DNA of 64,000 nucleotides from Apiosordaria backusii (GCA_030549205.1 JAUKTV010000012.1:62001-126000), one strand, 5' to 3'; counted from the first letter of the stretch, positions 49,340 through 63,500 are shown. Notes: generated by a model not told the origin, from the letters alone. Made by a program: numbers and translations.

Positions 49340-50172
49340 TGTTAAATTAAGTCCCTATAAGGCCTAAGTTTATAATAAGTAGCTGCTATTATACTATATA
49401 GTAGAAGCTTAAGTTAAAAAGCCTATCTATTAACTATCTAACACTTACTTAGTACCTTACTTTACTATAAGGCTATTTAAAGGCCTACATCCTACTAACT
49501 AGTAGGCTAAACTACTTATAATTTTATATTTAAGCTATTAAAGCTTACTACTATAAGCAATATAAGTAGCCTAACCCTAACTCTATATTAACCTGCACTT
49601 TAAATTAGGGGTACTTAGTTTTATAGCCCTTTTATATAGCCGTAAGTCGATTTTTAAAGAGCTATAAACTATACTAACTTAGCTATCTATAAGACCTATA
49701 GTTAACTATTAGGCTAGCTAAATTAGCTAAAAATTAGTAGGCCTATAGTTAAGTAAGTATATTATTATTATATTAAATTATAGGCCGATAGGCCCTATAA
49801 GTTGGAAGCTATAGAAGGTTTAGTAAGTAGTTTATAGGGCTTAGCAAACCTTAAGGTTAACTAAGCTATACTTTAGCCTATCTGCCTATTAGGGTATATA
49901 AGGTACTATATATTAGTCGGTAGATATATAGTAGAGGTTAAGTATAAACCTTACTATAGAGATTATTATAGTAGATTTATAGAAGCTAGTACTATAATAT
50001 AATTGTTTACTTACTATATTTCTATTCTATAGTACCTATAAGGTACTGTATTTTAGTATCCCAGTACTAAGCTATAGGTATTATATATAAAACTTCCATT
50101 ATACTATAAGCTAGTATGTAAGTACTAATTACAGGGCCCTTAGGCCTGTAATTGGCCATACCTATTCCAATA
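49340..50172 (+). repeat. 3' LTR of the inner Copia element, 833 bp
   Basis: TGTTAAATTAAGTCCC...CCTATTCCAATA, followed directly by the TAAAT duplication at 50173-50177. It has visibly more C-to-T type changes than the 5' LTR in its first 120 bp. Confidence 0.92.
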
Positions 50173-51472
50173 TAAATAATAGGCCTTTTTACCTTCTATA
50201 ATTTTAAAAAAAAGCCTAAAGCTTTAAAATTAAATACCGCTATCGGGGCTTTATTAAGCCTATATAGTACTTTCTTTTTAACTTAACCGCTAACTTTATA
50301 GTATAATATACTATTAAAAAGGTTAATATTAAATTAAAGAATATACAGAGCGTTTTTAAACTTAAGCTTAGTATATTTAAAGGGTTCTTTCTATAAAAGT
50401 ACTGTAAATATAGTAGTTCTAAAGCCTTTAAGTATTAAAGAACCCCCTTTTATATAAATTATCTTTAGTAAGCTATTATTAAGTTTATAATTAATAAACT
50501 ATTTTCGACTGTTAATAATATAGTTAGTAAACTTAGTATTATATAGAAAAGTATTCTTTAAAGAAAGTACTATTAAGGCCTTACCTTCAGTACTTTTAAT
50601 ACCTTTAATGAGCCTTATAGGTACTATATAGGTACCTTTATTACTATCGTTACTATTAAAGTTTTTAAAGACCTTTAAAGTTAAATTATAAAAGCTTATT
50701 ATATAGATAAATGAATCTTTAGCCTTAGGCCTTTTTTTAGGGCTTTTAAGCCTTTGAAAGCCTTTCTTCTTTTTCTTTTAAGGAAAGCTATTAAGGCTAT
50801 TAAGGCTACTATTGTTATTATTTTTAAACTTCTTATTTAAAAAAACCTTCTTCTTAATACTTTTATAAAGGCCTTTTCTACTTCTATAGACTATACCTTT
50901 AGTAACTATAAAGACTAGAATATACTGTTCTTTTAGTAAGTTTACTATTAAAAAGCTTAAGTTAATAGTATTTATATTTTAGCTTAGTACTTTAACGGTC
51001 TATATAGTACTTTATTATCTTTTAGCTTACTATAGGAAGCTTTTTTTTATTGTCTATAAGTATTGATTTATTTAATCTATAGTTTAAAGGTTAATACTGG
51101 TTAATATAAGCCGGCTAACTGTATTAAAGAACTTAACGTTAAAGTCTACTAAAAAGTCTATAAATTAGTAGAAGTTTAAAGAGTAGTATTTTCTATAAAG
51201 GTTCCCTTATTGTAATTTAATGCTATAGAAATATCTTTAAATAAGTAGTTTATAGGCTTTAATAGAGCTTATTTACTATAAAATAGAAGCCTAAAGGCCT
51301 AAGGCTATACTATTTTAAAGTAATATTAATAATAGGACTTATTTAATATTACTTTAGTAGGCTATTATAATAGGGTCCTTTATAAAAGTAAATATATCGA
51401 TAGTATATAGTATAATATTTAAGCCCTATTTCTATAGATTGAAATTCTTAGGGCCTATAAGCCTTTAGTTAG

Positions 51473-52119
51473 TGTTGAAATAGGTGTCTTATAGGCCTAT
51501 AGGTATAGATCTGTGCAGGAAACGGCGTAGAATACTGAGAGCGAAGAGGGCTTTGTCTGCAGTATACGACAGTGGCTAGGCATTGAAGGAAGGTGGATTA
51601 TAGGGGCGATACCTTGCAATATATAGAAGGTAGATACTATAATATAGGCTTATAAGGTACTGTAAGATATAGTAAACCAATATATTGAATTTGACTTATT
51701 AGCTAGGAAAATATTATAATAAATAGTCGTAAAGGATAAAACCTATTATAGGTCTTCGGCCCTATATTGCTCTTCAAACCTCTCTCTGTTTTAAGGCCTA
51801 AATGCCTGTTAAGTCTGCTAACTGCAGGGCCTGAATGCCCGTTAAGTCTGTTAACTATAGACTTAGCTGGCCGGCTAAGTCTAACTATTAAATGCACTAA
51901 CTAGAAGCTGTTTATAAGGTATAGGGTGCTAACGTTTTACTGTTATAGTACGCTAACCGCCCGGGGCTTCGGGCTGCTTTAAGGGTCTAAAGACTACTAC
52001 AATTGCTATAGCAGAGTGTTAGTAAGCGCTGTGATTCTAAGCCATTGCTTGTTGTTAGCCCTATAAATTATAGGCCAAAATACACTGTAAAGTCTACAAC
52101 TAAGTGCTGTATTTCAACA
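51473..52119. mobile_element. Solo LTR of a different element, 647 bp
   Basis: It begins TGTTGAAATA and ends TATTTCAACA, a perfect 10-bp terminal inverted repeat with TG..CA ends, and is flanked by a 5-bp duplication GTTAG (51468-51472, 52120-52124). The interrupted Copia sequence continues exactly on both sides. No internal coding region is present. It keeps more CA/TG sites than the surrounding element, so it is probably younger. A non-autonomous TIR element is a less likely alternative, because 5-bp duplications with TG..CA ends are typical of LTRs. Confidence 0.85.
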
Positions 52120-53078
52120 GTTAGTAAGGAATTTGTAGACCTTTTTAATTATTTTAGTAGTAATAGTAATATAAAGGACCTTAGTAAAACCACTATTAGC
52201 CTTAAGCCTTAGCTAGTAAGCTATTGCGGTTTCTTAGTATATAGCTTTAACTACTATTAAAAGAGCAGTTATAGTAGCTTTAGGCTATTTTAAAGCGCTT
52301 TAAGCTGCTATTAAGAGCTTAATTTACTTTACTACTTTAATTATAGTGCTTTATAACTATTGAATTTAGGCCTCTTACTTTTTTAATTAAATAGTAAAGG
52401 CCTATATATAGTAAGAATCTACTAATTTTTCTTCCTTAAAAGACCTTTACTTAGGCTTAGTATCTTACATTTCTAAATCTATAGAGGGCTTGGTATACTT
52501 ACTGCTAAAGTATCCTATAAGGCTTTAAAACCTTAGCTTAGTACTGTTTTTAATTAAGGCTTTAGCTATAGTTTACTTATATAATAAAAGAGCTAGGTCT
52601 ATAGTGCTTAAGAGTTCTAAAGAATAGGTTCTATTTTATATAGTAAATTATTGTAACTACTAGTAGTAGTAATAGTTAAAAAGGTCGCTTTACCTTTTTA
52701 CTTTTTTACTTACCTTTAGGATTTATAGAACTACCTACTTAGCTATAGTTAAGGTAAAAGGCTATTTTTAGCTCTTATAAGCTTATAGTTTATAGGCCTT
52801 TAGTGCCCTATTAGGCCTAATTTTTATATACTTTACGGTATAATAAATTTAATAGTAGACGTAAATTTAAACTTTATAGGCCTCTAGAAAACCTAATAAG
52901 GTAAGGCAAGCTTAGTATTTACTTTAAAACCCTACTTTAATAGGTAGGCTTTAAAATTAGTAATTTTATAGCCTACTTATAATATAGTTTACAGTAGCTT
53001 AAGCTGTTAATTATAAAAGGCTTTAAGCTTAAGCTTATAAGCCTATAACCTAGTTAAGTATCTTTTAGGCTTATAACC

Positions 53079-53912
53079 TATTAGAATAGGTATAGCTAAT
53101 TATAGGCTTAAAGGCCCTATAATTAATGCTTATATATTAGCTTATAGTATAACGGAAGTTTTATATATAATACCTATAGCTTAATGCTAGGGTATTAGAA
53201 TATAGTACCTTACAGGTACTATAGGATAGAAATATAGTAAGTAAATAATTGTATTATAGTGCTAGCCTTTTATAAATCTACTATAATAATCTCTATAGTA
53301 AGGTTTGTACTTAACCTCTACTATATACTTACTGACTAATATATAGTACCTTATATACCTTAGTAGGCAGATAAGCTAAAGTATAGCTTAGTTAATTTCG
53401 AAGTTTATTAAGCTTTATAAACTACTTATTAAGCCTTTTATAACTTTTAACCTATAGGGCCTATAAACCTATAATTTAGTATAGTAATAATATACCTACT
53501 TAACTATAGGCTTACTAATTCTTAGCTAATTTAACTAGCCTAGTAGTTAACTATAGGTCTTATAGGCAGCTAAGTTAACGTAGTTTACAGCTCTTTAAAA
53601 ATCGACTTATGGCTATATAAAAGGGCTGCAAAACCAAGCATCCCTAATCCAAAATGCAAGTTAACGTAAGGTTAGGGTCAGGCTACTTATACTGTCTATA
53701 GTAGTAGGCCTTAAGAGCCTGAATATAAAATTACAGGCAATTTAGCCTACTAGTTAGTAGGATGCAGGCCTTTAAATAGCCCTACAGTAAAGTAAGGTGC
53801 CGGGCAAGTGCTAGGTAGCTGACGGGTAGGCTTTTCCACTTAAGCTTCCACCACGTAGTATAATAGCAGCTACCTACTGTAAACTTAGGCCTCATAGAGA
53901 CCTAGTTTAACA
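53079..53912 (-). repeat. 5' LTR of the middle Copia element (reverse), 834 bp
   Basis: It begins TATTAGAATAGG and ends GTTTAACA, keeping the original CA terminus. The last ~270 bp (U3 start on the minus strand) are among the least mutated parts of the nest. Confidence 0.9.
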
Positions 53913-55371
53913 TATAAGTTTCAACGTTATTAATTAAAAGTAAAAATTAATAGTAAAGCTTTTTAATAGGCCCTTATTTTAAAAGGATAGTTATTTAAAG
54001 ATCGATTTAAACCTTTAAAGGTCTAACAATAGGCCTATAGAGCCAAATAGCAATAGTACTATTAACTTTAATTTAAATATCTAAAAGGTAAAACCCTATA
54101 GGCTTAGAGGGTTTAAATAAGGCTATAAGAAAGGCTATAGCTGAGGTATATTTAGAGGAATAGAGCTTTATTAGCCTATAAAAGGCCCTAATAGCTTAAA
54201 TAACCCCAGTTTTAAAGGATTTAGTTAGGGCAGATCTATTAAAAAGCTCTATTAGTTTAAAGAAGGCTTTTATAGCTTAAGTTAATTAAGAAAAAGCTTA
54301 AAAGGGCTATATACTTAAGAAGGCTATTAAAAATATCCCTAATACCGCTATAGACTACTATAGTAAATTGCTTTTAGTAATATTAAAATAGTACGTTAGG
54401 TTAAGTTATATAGGCCTAATATTATTAAAAAAGACTAGTAAAATTACTATTAGGCTTTTAAATTTAGATGAAATAAAAGAAGTAGATTTTTAATACTTAG
54501 CCTATAATAAAGCTAAAATAGTAAGAAGGCTTTAATTTTTTACTATTCTAAACCTATTTAAGGTTTTAGGTTCTATTAAAGGCAATACTTTTAAAATTAA
54601 GCCTATACTGTATAATAGGCTTTCTATAGTGTTAATTTTAATAGACCGAAAATCCCAGTTTAAGTAGGCCTTTTATTTCCTAAATACTAAAGGACTAACT
54701 ATACTAAGCATTATTAAAAGCTTTTTTAAAGGCTTAAAGAACCGCTATAATAAGTACCTTATCTATTTTTATTATAACGGTAGGAAAGAAATCAATTATA
54801 AATTATAGGCTTGGTTTTTTATTAAAGGCGTTAAATTTTCTACTTTTAAACCCTATATCTATAAGTAAAATAGCTTAATTAAACGTTCTATTAGAGTATT
54901 TTTAAATTAATTATAGGCTATAATAGTATTATTATAGCTTCCCTAATATTTATAGTACTATATAGCGTTTATAGTACTTAAATTAGTTAACTGTATAGTA
55001 GTTAGTAATAAGGACCTTACTTTTTATTAAATGCTTTATAATAAATTAAAGCTTTTCCTTTCTTATAAGCTAGATTTAAGCTAGTTTAAGGCTATAGGCT
55101 TTTCTATAAAACTTCTTATTTCCGTTAAAAAAAAGTTTAAAGCTTTAAAGTTATAAGCCTATATAGAGCTTAATAAGCTACTAGCTATCTTTAAAAGTAA
55201 GACCTATTAAATATAAATATCGGTTAGAAGGGTAGTAGTAAAATCTTTCTTTATTAATATAGTAAATAAGCTTACTATAATTTAAAGTATTACTGCCATT
55301 TTAAAAGGAGATTTAAGCTGAAGGAAGGTAGAGCTATTATAATTAATAGATAAAGATAGTAACCTATATTC
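53913..55371 (+). mobile_element. Outer Copia element, resumed 3' part, truncated
   Basis: It resumes at the TATAA duplication and follows the inner element from its ~45,662 equivalent through integrase, to the point equivalent to about 47,130 (GATAGTAACCTATATT). There it is broken by unrelated sequence starting TGAAAAATCC. Confidence 0.88.
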
Positions 55372-55495
55372 TGAAAAATCCGACTTAGCTGGTGACATGC
55401 AAATAGACAGTGTGATAATAATAGGTATTAGATTGATTGAATTGATTATTAAGAAGAAGAAGCTAGTGCTAATAAGCTGTTTTAGTATCTTCTAT

Positions 55496-55561
55496 AGGTT
55501 ATATATATCTATATATAATATAATGCCCAGGTTATATATACCTATATACAATATAATGCCT
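55496..55561. repeat. Two tandem 33-bp AT-rich units
   Basis: The units AGGTTATATATA(T/C)CTATATA(T/C)AATATAATGCC(C/T) differ at only three places, all C/T, as expected from RIP of an exact duplication. They lie in the presumed LTR of the gypsy-like element. Confidence 0.8.
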
Positions 55562-58500
55562 TAGGTTAAGAAAGAAATATATCATCCTAATATAGTAAAT
55601 GCTTAATTATCTTCTTCTTATTTACCTATTACTATATTAATTAGAAAATACCTTCCTCTATTTTTAAACAGTATGCTTTTTACTAAAGCTAGAACTTTAT
55701 AAATAAATCCTAAATATTCCTTTTCTATATACTAACTATATAATAACTATATAGTATCCTTTTTATATAAATATAAAATATTATATAATACTATTACCCT
55801 ATTTTAGCCTTTCTTTATTAATATAGCAATTATACTTATTATCTTCTCTATATTATTTTTTATCTTCTCAATCTCCTTTTTTATCTTAGTAATTTAGCAA
55901 TTCTACTATTCTATCATTGCCTTTTACTTTTTAAAATAACCTATTATTATTTTTATTTTCTTATCGTTAGTACTTATAATAGTAGCTGTTATTAATAACT
56001 TATTAATAAGCTTATAGAGTTTATTTATAGTTAATTTTATAAAGAAAATATCGTCGTTATTATTCTAATTATAATCGGTATACTATTTATTATCACTTTA
56101 TTTATCAGTATACTATTTATTAAAATCTTACTTATTAATATATTATTTATTATTATTTTATTTATTATTATTCTTTTATTTATTAATAATCTATTATTTA
56201 TTATTATTTTATTACTTTTAATTAGTTAACTACTTAATATACTTACTTTTATTCTTAAGTAGGCTGGCCTAGTACTTGGTAGTTTTAGTTTTAATATTAA
56301 CAATATAAGCGGTCTTAAAGTTAAATTTAATATTTATAGCGTTAGTTTTAATAGATTATTAAAGGAGGTAGATAATTTATTTAATAAACCGTTTAATACT
56401 TTTATTATCGGTAGCCTTACTTTAAAGTATTATAAAAGTAAAGAGGATTCTTTTCTATTTGCTAGTAGGCTTTTTTATATATTTTTAAACTTAATTTTCA
56501 TTATTAAAGTATATACCTTTTTAAAACCGATAGTAAATAGCCTTAGCTTTTATATATATAAGCAGTTTATAGGTTTTTACTAGCTTATAAATTTACAGTA
56601 AGATTTATCTTCTATTATTAATTTATAAAGTAATAAAGCTTTCTTTAAAAAGGATATATAAAATAAGTATAATGTCCTTTTAACCTTAAGGGTTCTCTTT
56701 TTTAACTATCTTTAACTTAAGCTTTTTAAAACTTTTATAAGTCTTTCTATAAAATATAAACATATTATCTATTAATTTATTTAAAGATAGTATATATACT
56801 ATATACTTAAGGTTAAAATTATTTAAATTAAGGAAGTACTTTTTAATGAACTTTGCAATTTTATATATAGTAGATTTAAGCTTAATCCTTTTAACCTTAA
56901 TAGTAAGGATTAAATAATTTATCGAATTAACCTTAATAATTTCGTTCTAGGCCTTAATCGGGGTATTTATTATTAAGGCCTTATTAATTATTATATTCTT
57001 AATTAAAGCCTTTTTAATTATAGTATTTATAGTTTAAGCTTTTTTAATTAAAGTATTTACAGTTAGAGTTTTCTTAATTAAGATATTTATAGTTAGAACC
57101 TTTTTAGTAAAGGTTAATTTAATTAAAATAGTAATAAGGTTAGGCTTTATAAATATAGTTATAGTTGGATTTTTTTTAATAAAAGTTAGTTTAATAAAAG
57201 TAGTACTAAGGTTTAGCTTTATAGAAGTTATTTTAATAAAAACGGCATTAAGGTTCTATTTAGTAGATTTAATTTAATAAGCTATTAACTATATAATAAG
57301 TTTATCTTTTAAATTAAGTCCTTTTTTAATAGTAATAAGAACGACTTATTTATTAATTTTAAAGGGTTATTTATAGTAGTAAAGGGTTTTAATAAGCTAA
57401 GTAGATAGTTTATAAAGAGGTAGTATTTTAATAGGCGGTATTTTATTAGGTATTTAAGTAGGTTATTTTATTAAAGGCAGTTTAATTATAAATAGGTTAT
57501 TGATTAAGATTCGGTAATAAAGTCGTAACTTTAGTAAGTATAGTAAGGAGATATAAAGTATAGGAGAAGGTTAGAAAATTAAAAAATTAAATATAAAGTT
57601 AATACTGTCGATAGTTATTGTTTATATTTTAAATTATTTTAAAATTTTAAAAGCTTTTAAGCTAATAAGTTATTTAAAGCTTATACTTTTTTTTTATAGA
57701 CTATCTATTAACTTTAACTTACTATTAAACTAGTTTAGCCTTTTATTTTTAATAACCACTTTAATATTAGTCTTTAATATAATTGCAATCTCCTTACTTT
57801 AGCTATTTAGTACTTCCTTTAAGGTTATTAGGTTTATTTTTCTTTTTTTAAATAAACGTTTTCTTTTTTTAAGTTCCTTAGTAAGTTTATTCTTTTTAAA
57901 TAGGTACTGTAACTTATACTTATATACTATATTTAATACTATCTTTAATAAAGCTACTTTATACTACCATTTACTATAGACTTTATTATATCTTTTTTAT
58001 AATACTAAATATTCTACCTTTAACTTCCTAGCTTTTTATATAATATATTTTACTTTAATCCTATTTATTTTAAATAACTTATTACCTTTTTTTATTTAAA
58101 ATACTTTACTTAAAGTTTTAAATATTCTATTGTATAAATCTAGGCCTTTCGGTATTAAAATTAACTAAGTTATCGAGATTATTAAATGCACTTTTTAATT
58201 TATTAAAAGCTTAAGTTTATATACTAGGTTTCTATACTTTTTTATAACTTTAAATAGCCTGGTCCTTTATTGTAAATACTTTCTAAATAGCTTATTAAGG
58301 AATATATATCTATAGTATAGCTTTAAATATACTATATTGTCCTTTTTAAAGATATACAAAGTCTTTTTCTTATTATAATATATTTTATTATTAACAGTAG
58401 TATATACTATTATTATCTTAACCTTCTCCTTATATAGTAAATACTATATCGTTACCTTAATGTTTATTATTATATTAAGGTTTAAATCTATAATTAATTT

Positions 58501-60249
58501 CGGCTTAAATCCTAATACCAGTTTAATTAATAATATTTTAAAAGTTAATAAATATACTATATTTAAATAGTACGATAGAACTAGTAAAATATTTAATTAC
58601 AGTATATTTTAATTTATTATAATATAAAATCTAATAGCGATTTTAATATTCTAATTTTTATATTTTAACATTCTATCTCCTTTAAAGTATTAAGCGCTGG
58701 TTATTTATAGCTTAGCTTTTATTACTTTAAATATTCCTTACTATAGTTTACTTATAAATTTAGGATCCTTATTTAAAATGATTTTAAAGGGAAATCCTTA
58801 ATTATTATATTATAACTTTATAATAAAATAATAGGCCTATTCTTTAACTATCTATTCTATACTATTAAGAAGTAGAATTGTCCTTTTATTATATTATCCT
58901 ATTATTATTATTATAATATTAAAGCTTATAAATAGTATTGTTTATATTTTAAATAACCTAATAATTAATAAGGCAATGATAAAGTTAATATAAATAGTAT
59001 ATTTAAGAACTAGTTTTAGGTTTACTGGATTTAATTTATTAAGCAGTTTAACTTTAAATATAATATTATAAATATAAGTTAGACAATGCTTAATATACTT
59101 TTTAATTACCTTAGTTATTTAAATAATACTATATCTCTATAGTACTTTAACTATTTACTAATAATTAAAGTAATGGTTATTATTATATATTACTTTTAAA
59201 ATATCTTATAGACAATTCTTAAAGATATATAAATAGGGCAATTTATTCTTTAATATATAATATAAAATATTATCTTTTAATTTAAAAGGATATTTTAATA
59301 TAAATAAAGCTAGTTTACCCTTTTTCTTTTATAACCTGGTTTTTTTCTTTACACTTCTAAATAAATAAGATAATAGCGGTATATTTCTTATCTTATTAAT
59401 AGCCTTCTATTAGCTTTACTTTAAAATCATTACTTATAATAGCTTATATAATTGTAAATACCTCTTTATTTTAAATATTATTTAGCTTATTATTATCTAG
59501 TAAATAATCTTTAGATAATTTTAGCTTTAATAGTATATCCGGTATTAAGTTAAGCTTTCTAAAGATATAGTATATAGTTAGTTAATATTAAGCTAAATAT
59601 ACTGTTATTATTATAAACTTTAGATTTAATTTTATTAAATTAACTGTCTTTAATAATATATCGGCATTAATAATTATTTTTATTACTTTATAGTTAATAA
59701 ATATAATAACTAAGTTAACTAATATTTATAGTTAAATTCTAACTTTATAATATATCTATATTAAGTTAATTACCTTTAATTTAATAAGCTAATATTATTT
59801 TTTTAATAGTAACAGTTTTCTATTAAAGAATATAATAGACTATATTTTATCAAACAGTATAGACTTACCATTCTATTTATTATCTTTAATATAGAATATT
59901 ATAATGCCTATCCTTTATTTAAATACGTCAATTTTAACAAATACTGGTCTATACTTATTTTAATAGACTAAATATTTAAGCTTAATAAAGTACTATTAAA
60001 GTTCTTTAAATACCTTAATTTTCTTAATAGTCGGTTTATACTTTACTTTTAAAGTATATTTAGTCCTTACTTTTTTTATCTTATTACTATAGACATCTTT
60101 TTCTTTAGCTTTTTTTAATATAATTGCCTTTCTATCCTTTAATAATTAAACAATCTATTAATAATAAAGAATAAATCTTTTTAAAAAGCCAGTTATCCCA
60201 ATATACTATTTTAATAAGTGTAGGTTATTTAATATCGTTAATGTAGTAA

Positions 60250-60560
60250 TAGCTTTAACCTTATTCTTTATAGTAGCTATATTAAAGCTGTTTATATAGA
60301 AATTAAATAGCCTAACTAATAGAAATTTAAAGAAGGATTTTTTAAAATTAACGGTAAGATTTAAAGCTTATAGTTTATTTAATACTATTTATATATATTA
60401 TATATAGTTATCAGTTATTTTAAAAAAGATTATAATATTATTAATATAGGCTTTATAAAAGTATCTGTATTTTATTAACCGTTAGTTTATAAACCTTTAA
60501 CTATATATTAAGGAATTTTTAAAACCTATTAAGGCTACTTTATTTATTTTCAAACCTTAT
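60250..60560 (-). pseudogene. Ty3/gypsy reverse transcriptase fragment
   Basis: On the minus strand, bases 60451 down to 60422 encode AYINNIIIFF, the RIP form of the RT active-site motif AYIDDIIIFS (both Asp to Asn by G-to-A). It is preceded by RLIN and followed by NLTVNFKKSFF and VRLFNFYINSFNI, which match the region after the active site of fungal gypsy elements (a KKSF..GYPSV..LG..V-like pattern). The frame is closed by stops nearby. Confidence 0.75.
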
Positions 60561-63500
60561 AGGCTAATAAAGACTATTTTATTCTAATGCTCTTTTTAAA
60601 TAGGTAGTTAATAGAAAAATGCAAATAGGTCGATTATTAAAATATAATTTATACCGATAATTACATTTAATATATTGTCCTAATTAAATAAAAGGTAGTT
60701 ATTTAAAACGACTACCTTATTAAATAAGTATAGATTTACTACTATTCTACCTTTTTATATACTATTTATAACTTTTTAAATATAAAAGATTAAATAATCG
60801 AATAGTATAGTAGTAATAGTCTAATTTACTTTTCTATAATAGTATATTTTATTAAAGATTCTATATACTAAATCCTAATCTTCTTTACTTAATATATAGG
60901 GCTTAGCCTTTACTTTATAGTTATATTAATTATCGATTAAATTAATCTATATATATTTATCCTTTTTATATATTACTATAGTACTATTGTCTAAACACTT
61001 ATAGCCTTTAATATTAAATTTAAGTCTTTATATTAAGCTTAAGTTAATATTTACAATAGTAGTACTGTTTAATATAATTATAGTAGATATATTATTAAGT
61101 TTATTAAGATTAAGACTTTTATAATAGCTTTCTTTAATATTATATTTAAAAGAGGCTTTTATTATTCTATCTTTTACTATCTCTTTTAATATAGTATCAA
61201 TTATTACTTTTAAAGCTATTAGAACTGTTTTAAGTTCTTTTATTAATTTAAACTTATTACTTAAGCTTATTCTTAATACTATATTAATAAAAGTGCTTTT
61301 TTCTTACAATACTATTATATATTTATCTTTTATATATTCTTTAATCTTATTAATGCATTAATAGCAATATATTACTATCGGCTAGTTAGTATTATTAATT
61401 ATAAAGATAATATATAGAAAGCTATTATTAAGAATTATATTGTAAGCTCTATTTAGCTTTATATAGATATATAGTCCCTTTTATCTATTTTAAGAAGATT
61501 TTTATATAAGACTTAAACCAGTATAGTGGTTTAAGGTAGAATAGATGTCTGATCTCTTACTATTACTTTTTAAAATACTAAAGTATACTTAACTACCGAT
61601 TTAAACATAGTGTTTATACCTTTATATATATTAAATATAACTAACTTAATAATATAGTTAATGTATATTCTATTAACTTTTAAAAATTCTATATTAAATA
61701 GTATATTTAAAGTTAGTTTAAAGGTTAGTAAGGTATAAATTAGGAATTTGCTAATATAAGGTAAGCTATTAATTATATTAAAGATATATATATTAATATT
61801 TACTATATTTAAAAGGTTTAGCTTTTTAGTAATTTCTTTTATAGTTTACTTAGTTCCTTATTTAATTTTTATATTAAGGTATATCTATTTAAGCTAAGCT
61901 TTATTTACTATAATTATAAAATAGTCTGTATTTAAATATATTATTAACTAATTACCTTATAGAGTTGTTTATATTAATATTTAGTAATATAAATTCCTAA
62001 TAAACTATAGCTTTAACTTATATAAGGCTAGTCTAATATCGATAATTTACTTTAAAATAAGCGGCTATATAATATAAGTATGGTCTATTTTTAAAATAGG
62101 ATAATAAAGCTTTTATTAATCTTTAAAAGGAAACGGTTTATAGAGTTTTAAAGCTGATTTTTAAAGTAAGCTAGCTTTTATTAATTTAGGCGTTTTCTTT
62201 ATTTAAAGCTTTAAAAAGGTATCTAGATCGAATTTAATATACTTAGTATATAGCTATAATAGAAGTTAAAACGGCTTGTCCTTTTTAAACGGCTTATTAG
62301 GTTTTTTCTATAAGCTATAATATATTAAATATATATATAATAGTAACTTAATATAGTTTAAGAAGATCTTACTATAATATTTATATTACTATTTATCGCT
62401 TTTATAAAAGATTTTAATCTAGATCTACTAATAATTAATATATTTATTACTTTTAGTTAGTATAGAAAGATAAATAAATATATTATTATTATTAGCATTA
62501 ATAGGCTCTTTATTTAAACTATAATTTATTATATAGTCCTTATTTTATTTATTTAATAATAAAAAACTAAATTTCTAAAGATCTTTTTTTTAATTAGCGC
62601 TATTAGGGTTATTTAAAGTAGTATATTGTTTATTAACTTAGTAACTACTAATATTATTTTTAATTTAATAGTATATTTTACGGCAGTCTCTATCGAAATA
62701 TCGACGGTATTTTTACCTGCCTTTATTAATATATTTAAATTAATAGCCATTGCATTTAAAAGATTAAAAGTAATTTCTATTAAGTAAATAAAGCCTATAT
62801 AAGGAAAAATTTCTATAAAAGGAAAAGTTTTTAATAAAAGAATAATTCCTGCTATATTAATAATTATTGTAATTATTAGAATTATTATATTAAGTATAAT
62901 TATAAAAATTACTATAAGTACTGCTATTATATTAATTGCCTTTTTTAAGTTAATGTATTTTAATATAGTTATCGAAATTAGGATATACTGGATTAGGATT
63001 TCTTCTTTTAATAGCTTTAGTATTATAAATATAGATCTCCAATACTATATTAACTATAAAAAGTCGATTTTTATAGAATAGTAAAGTAAGTTAGACTGCT
63101 TTAATATAGTATTTAGCTTTATTATTAAAATAAATAAAGTATTAAAATAGTAACTTCTATTTAAAAGGCTAAAGAAGTTAGTATAGATTAAAATAAATAC
63201 TATTGAAAATTTAGTCTTTAATTTAGTTTATATTATAGGTTTTAACAGCCTTAATAAATTGTATTTTCATTACTATATATTCATTAATTGGCTTACCTTA
63301 TTCTATTGACTTTTTAATATATATATATTTAAAAAGCTTTTAAATAATAATATATTAAGATATACTAAAGTAGTCTAATAGTATATACATTTAATACTCT
63401 ATATCCTCTTTAATAAATTTTCTATTCTATTTAAAAAGCTTATATATATACTACTTTATTATACTACTATATAATAGCAATTGGATTTCTTCTCTAAATA

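Larger units (their letters stand above)
42570..50172 (+). mobile_element. Inner Copia element, complete (level 3), 7603 bp
   Basis: Both LTRs are 833 bp (42570-43402, 49340-50172) and flanked by a perfect 5-bp duplication TAAAT. The interior has gag, integrase, reverse transcriptase and RNase H in the order of Ty1/Copia elements, all with stops. Confidence 0.93.
38049..53912 (-). mobile_element. Middle Copia element, reverse, inserted in the outer one (level 2)
   Basis: Its 3' LTR (reverse) is 38049-38882 and its 5' LTR (reverse) 53079-53912. The body is split by the inner element at TAAAT (42565-42569 and 50173-50177). After subtracting the inner element, one TAAAT and the 652 bp added by a solo LTR insertion, it is about 7604 bp, the same as the complete inner copy. 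Flanking TATAA duplications (38044-38048, 53913-53917) prove insertion into the outer element. Confidence 0.9.

Noticed and set aside
51703..51897. 64-codon minus-strand ORF
   Set aside because: It lies wholly in the solo LTR and has internal sequence repeats; not a gene.
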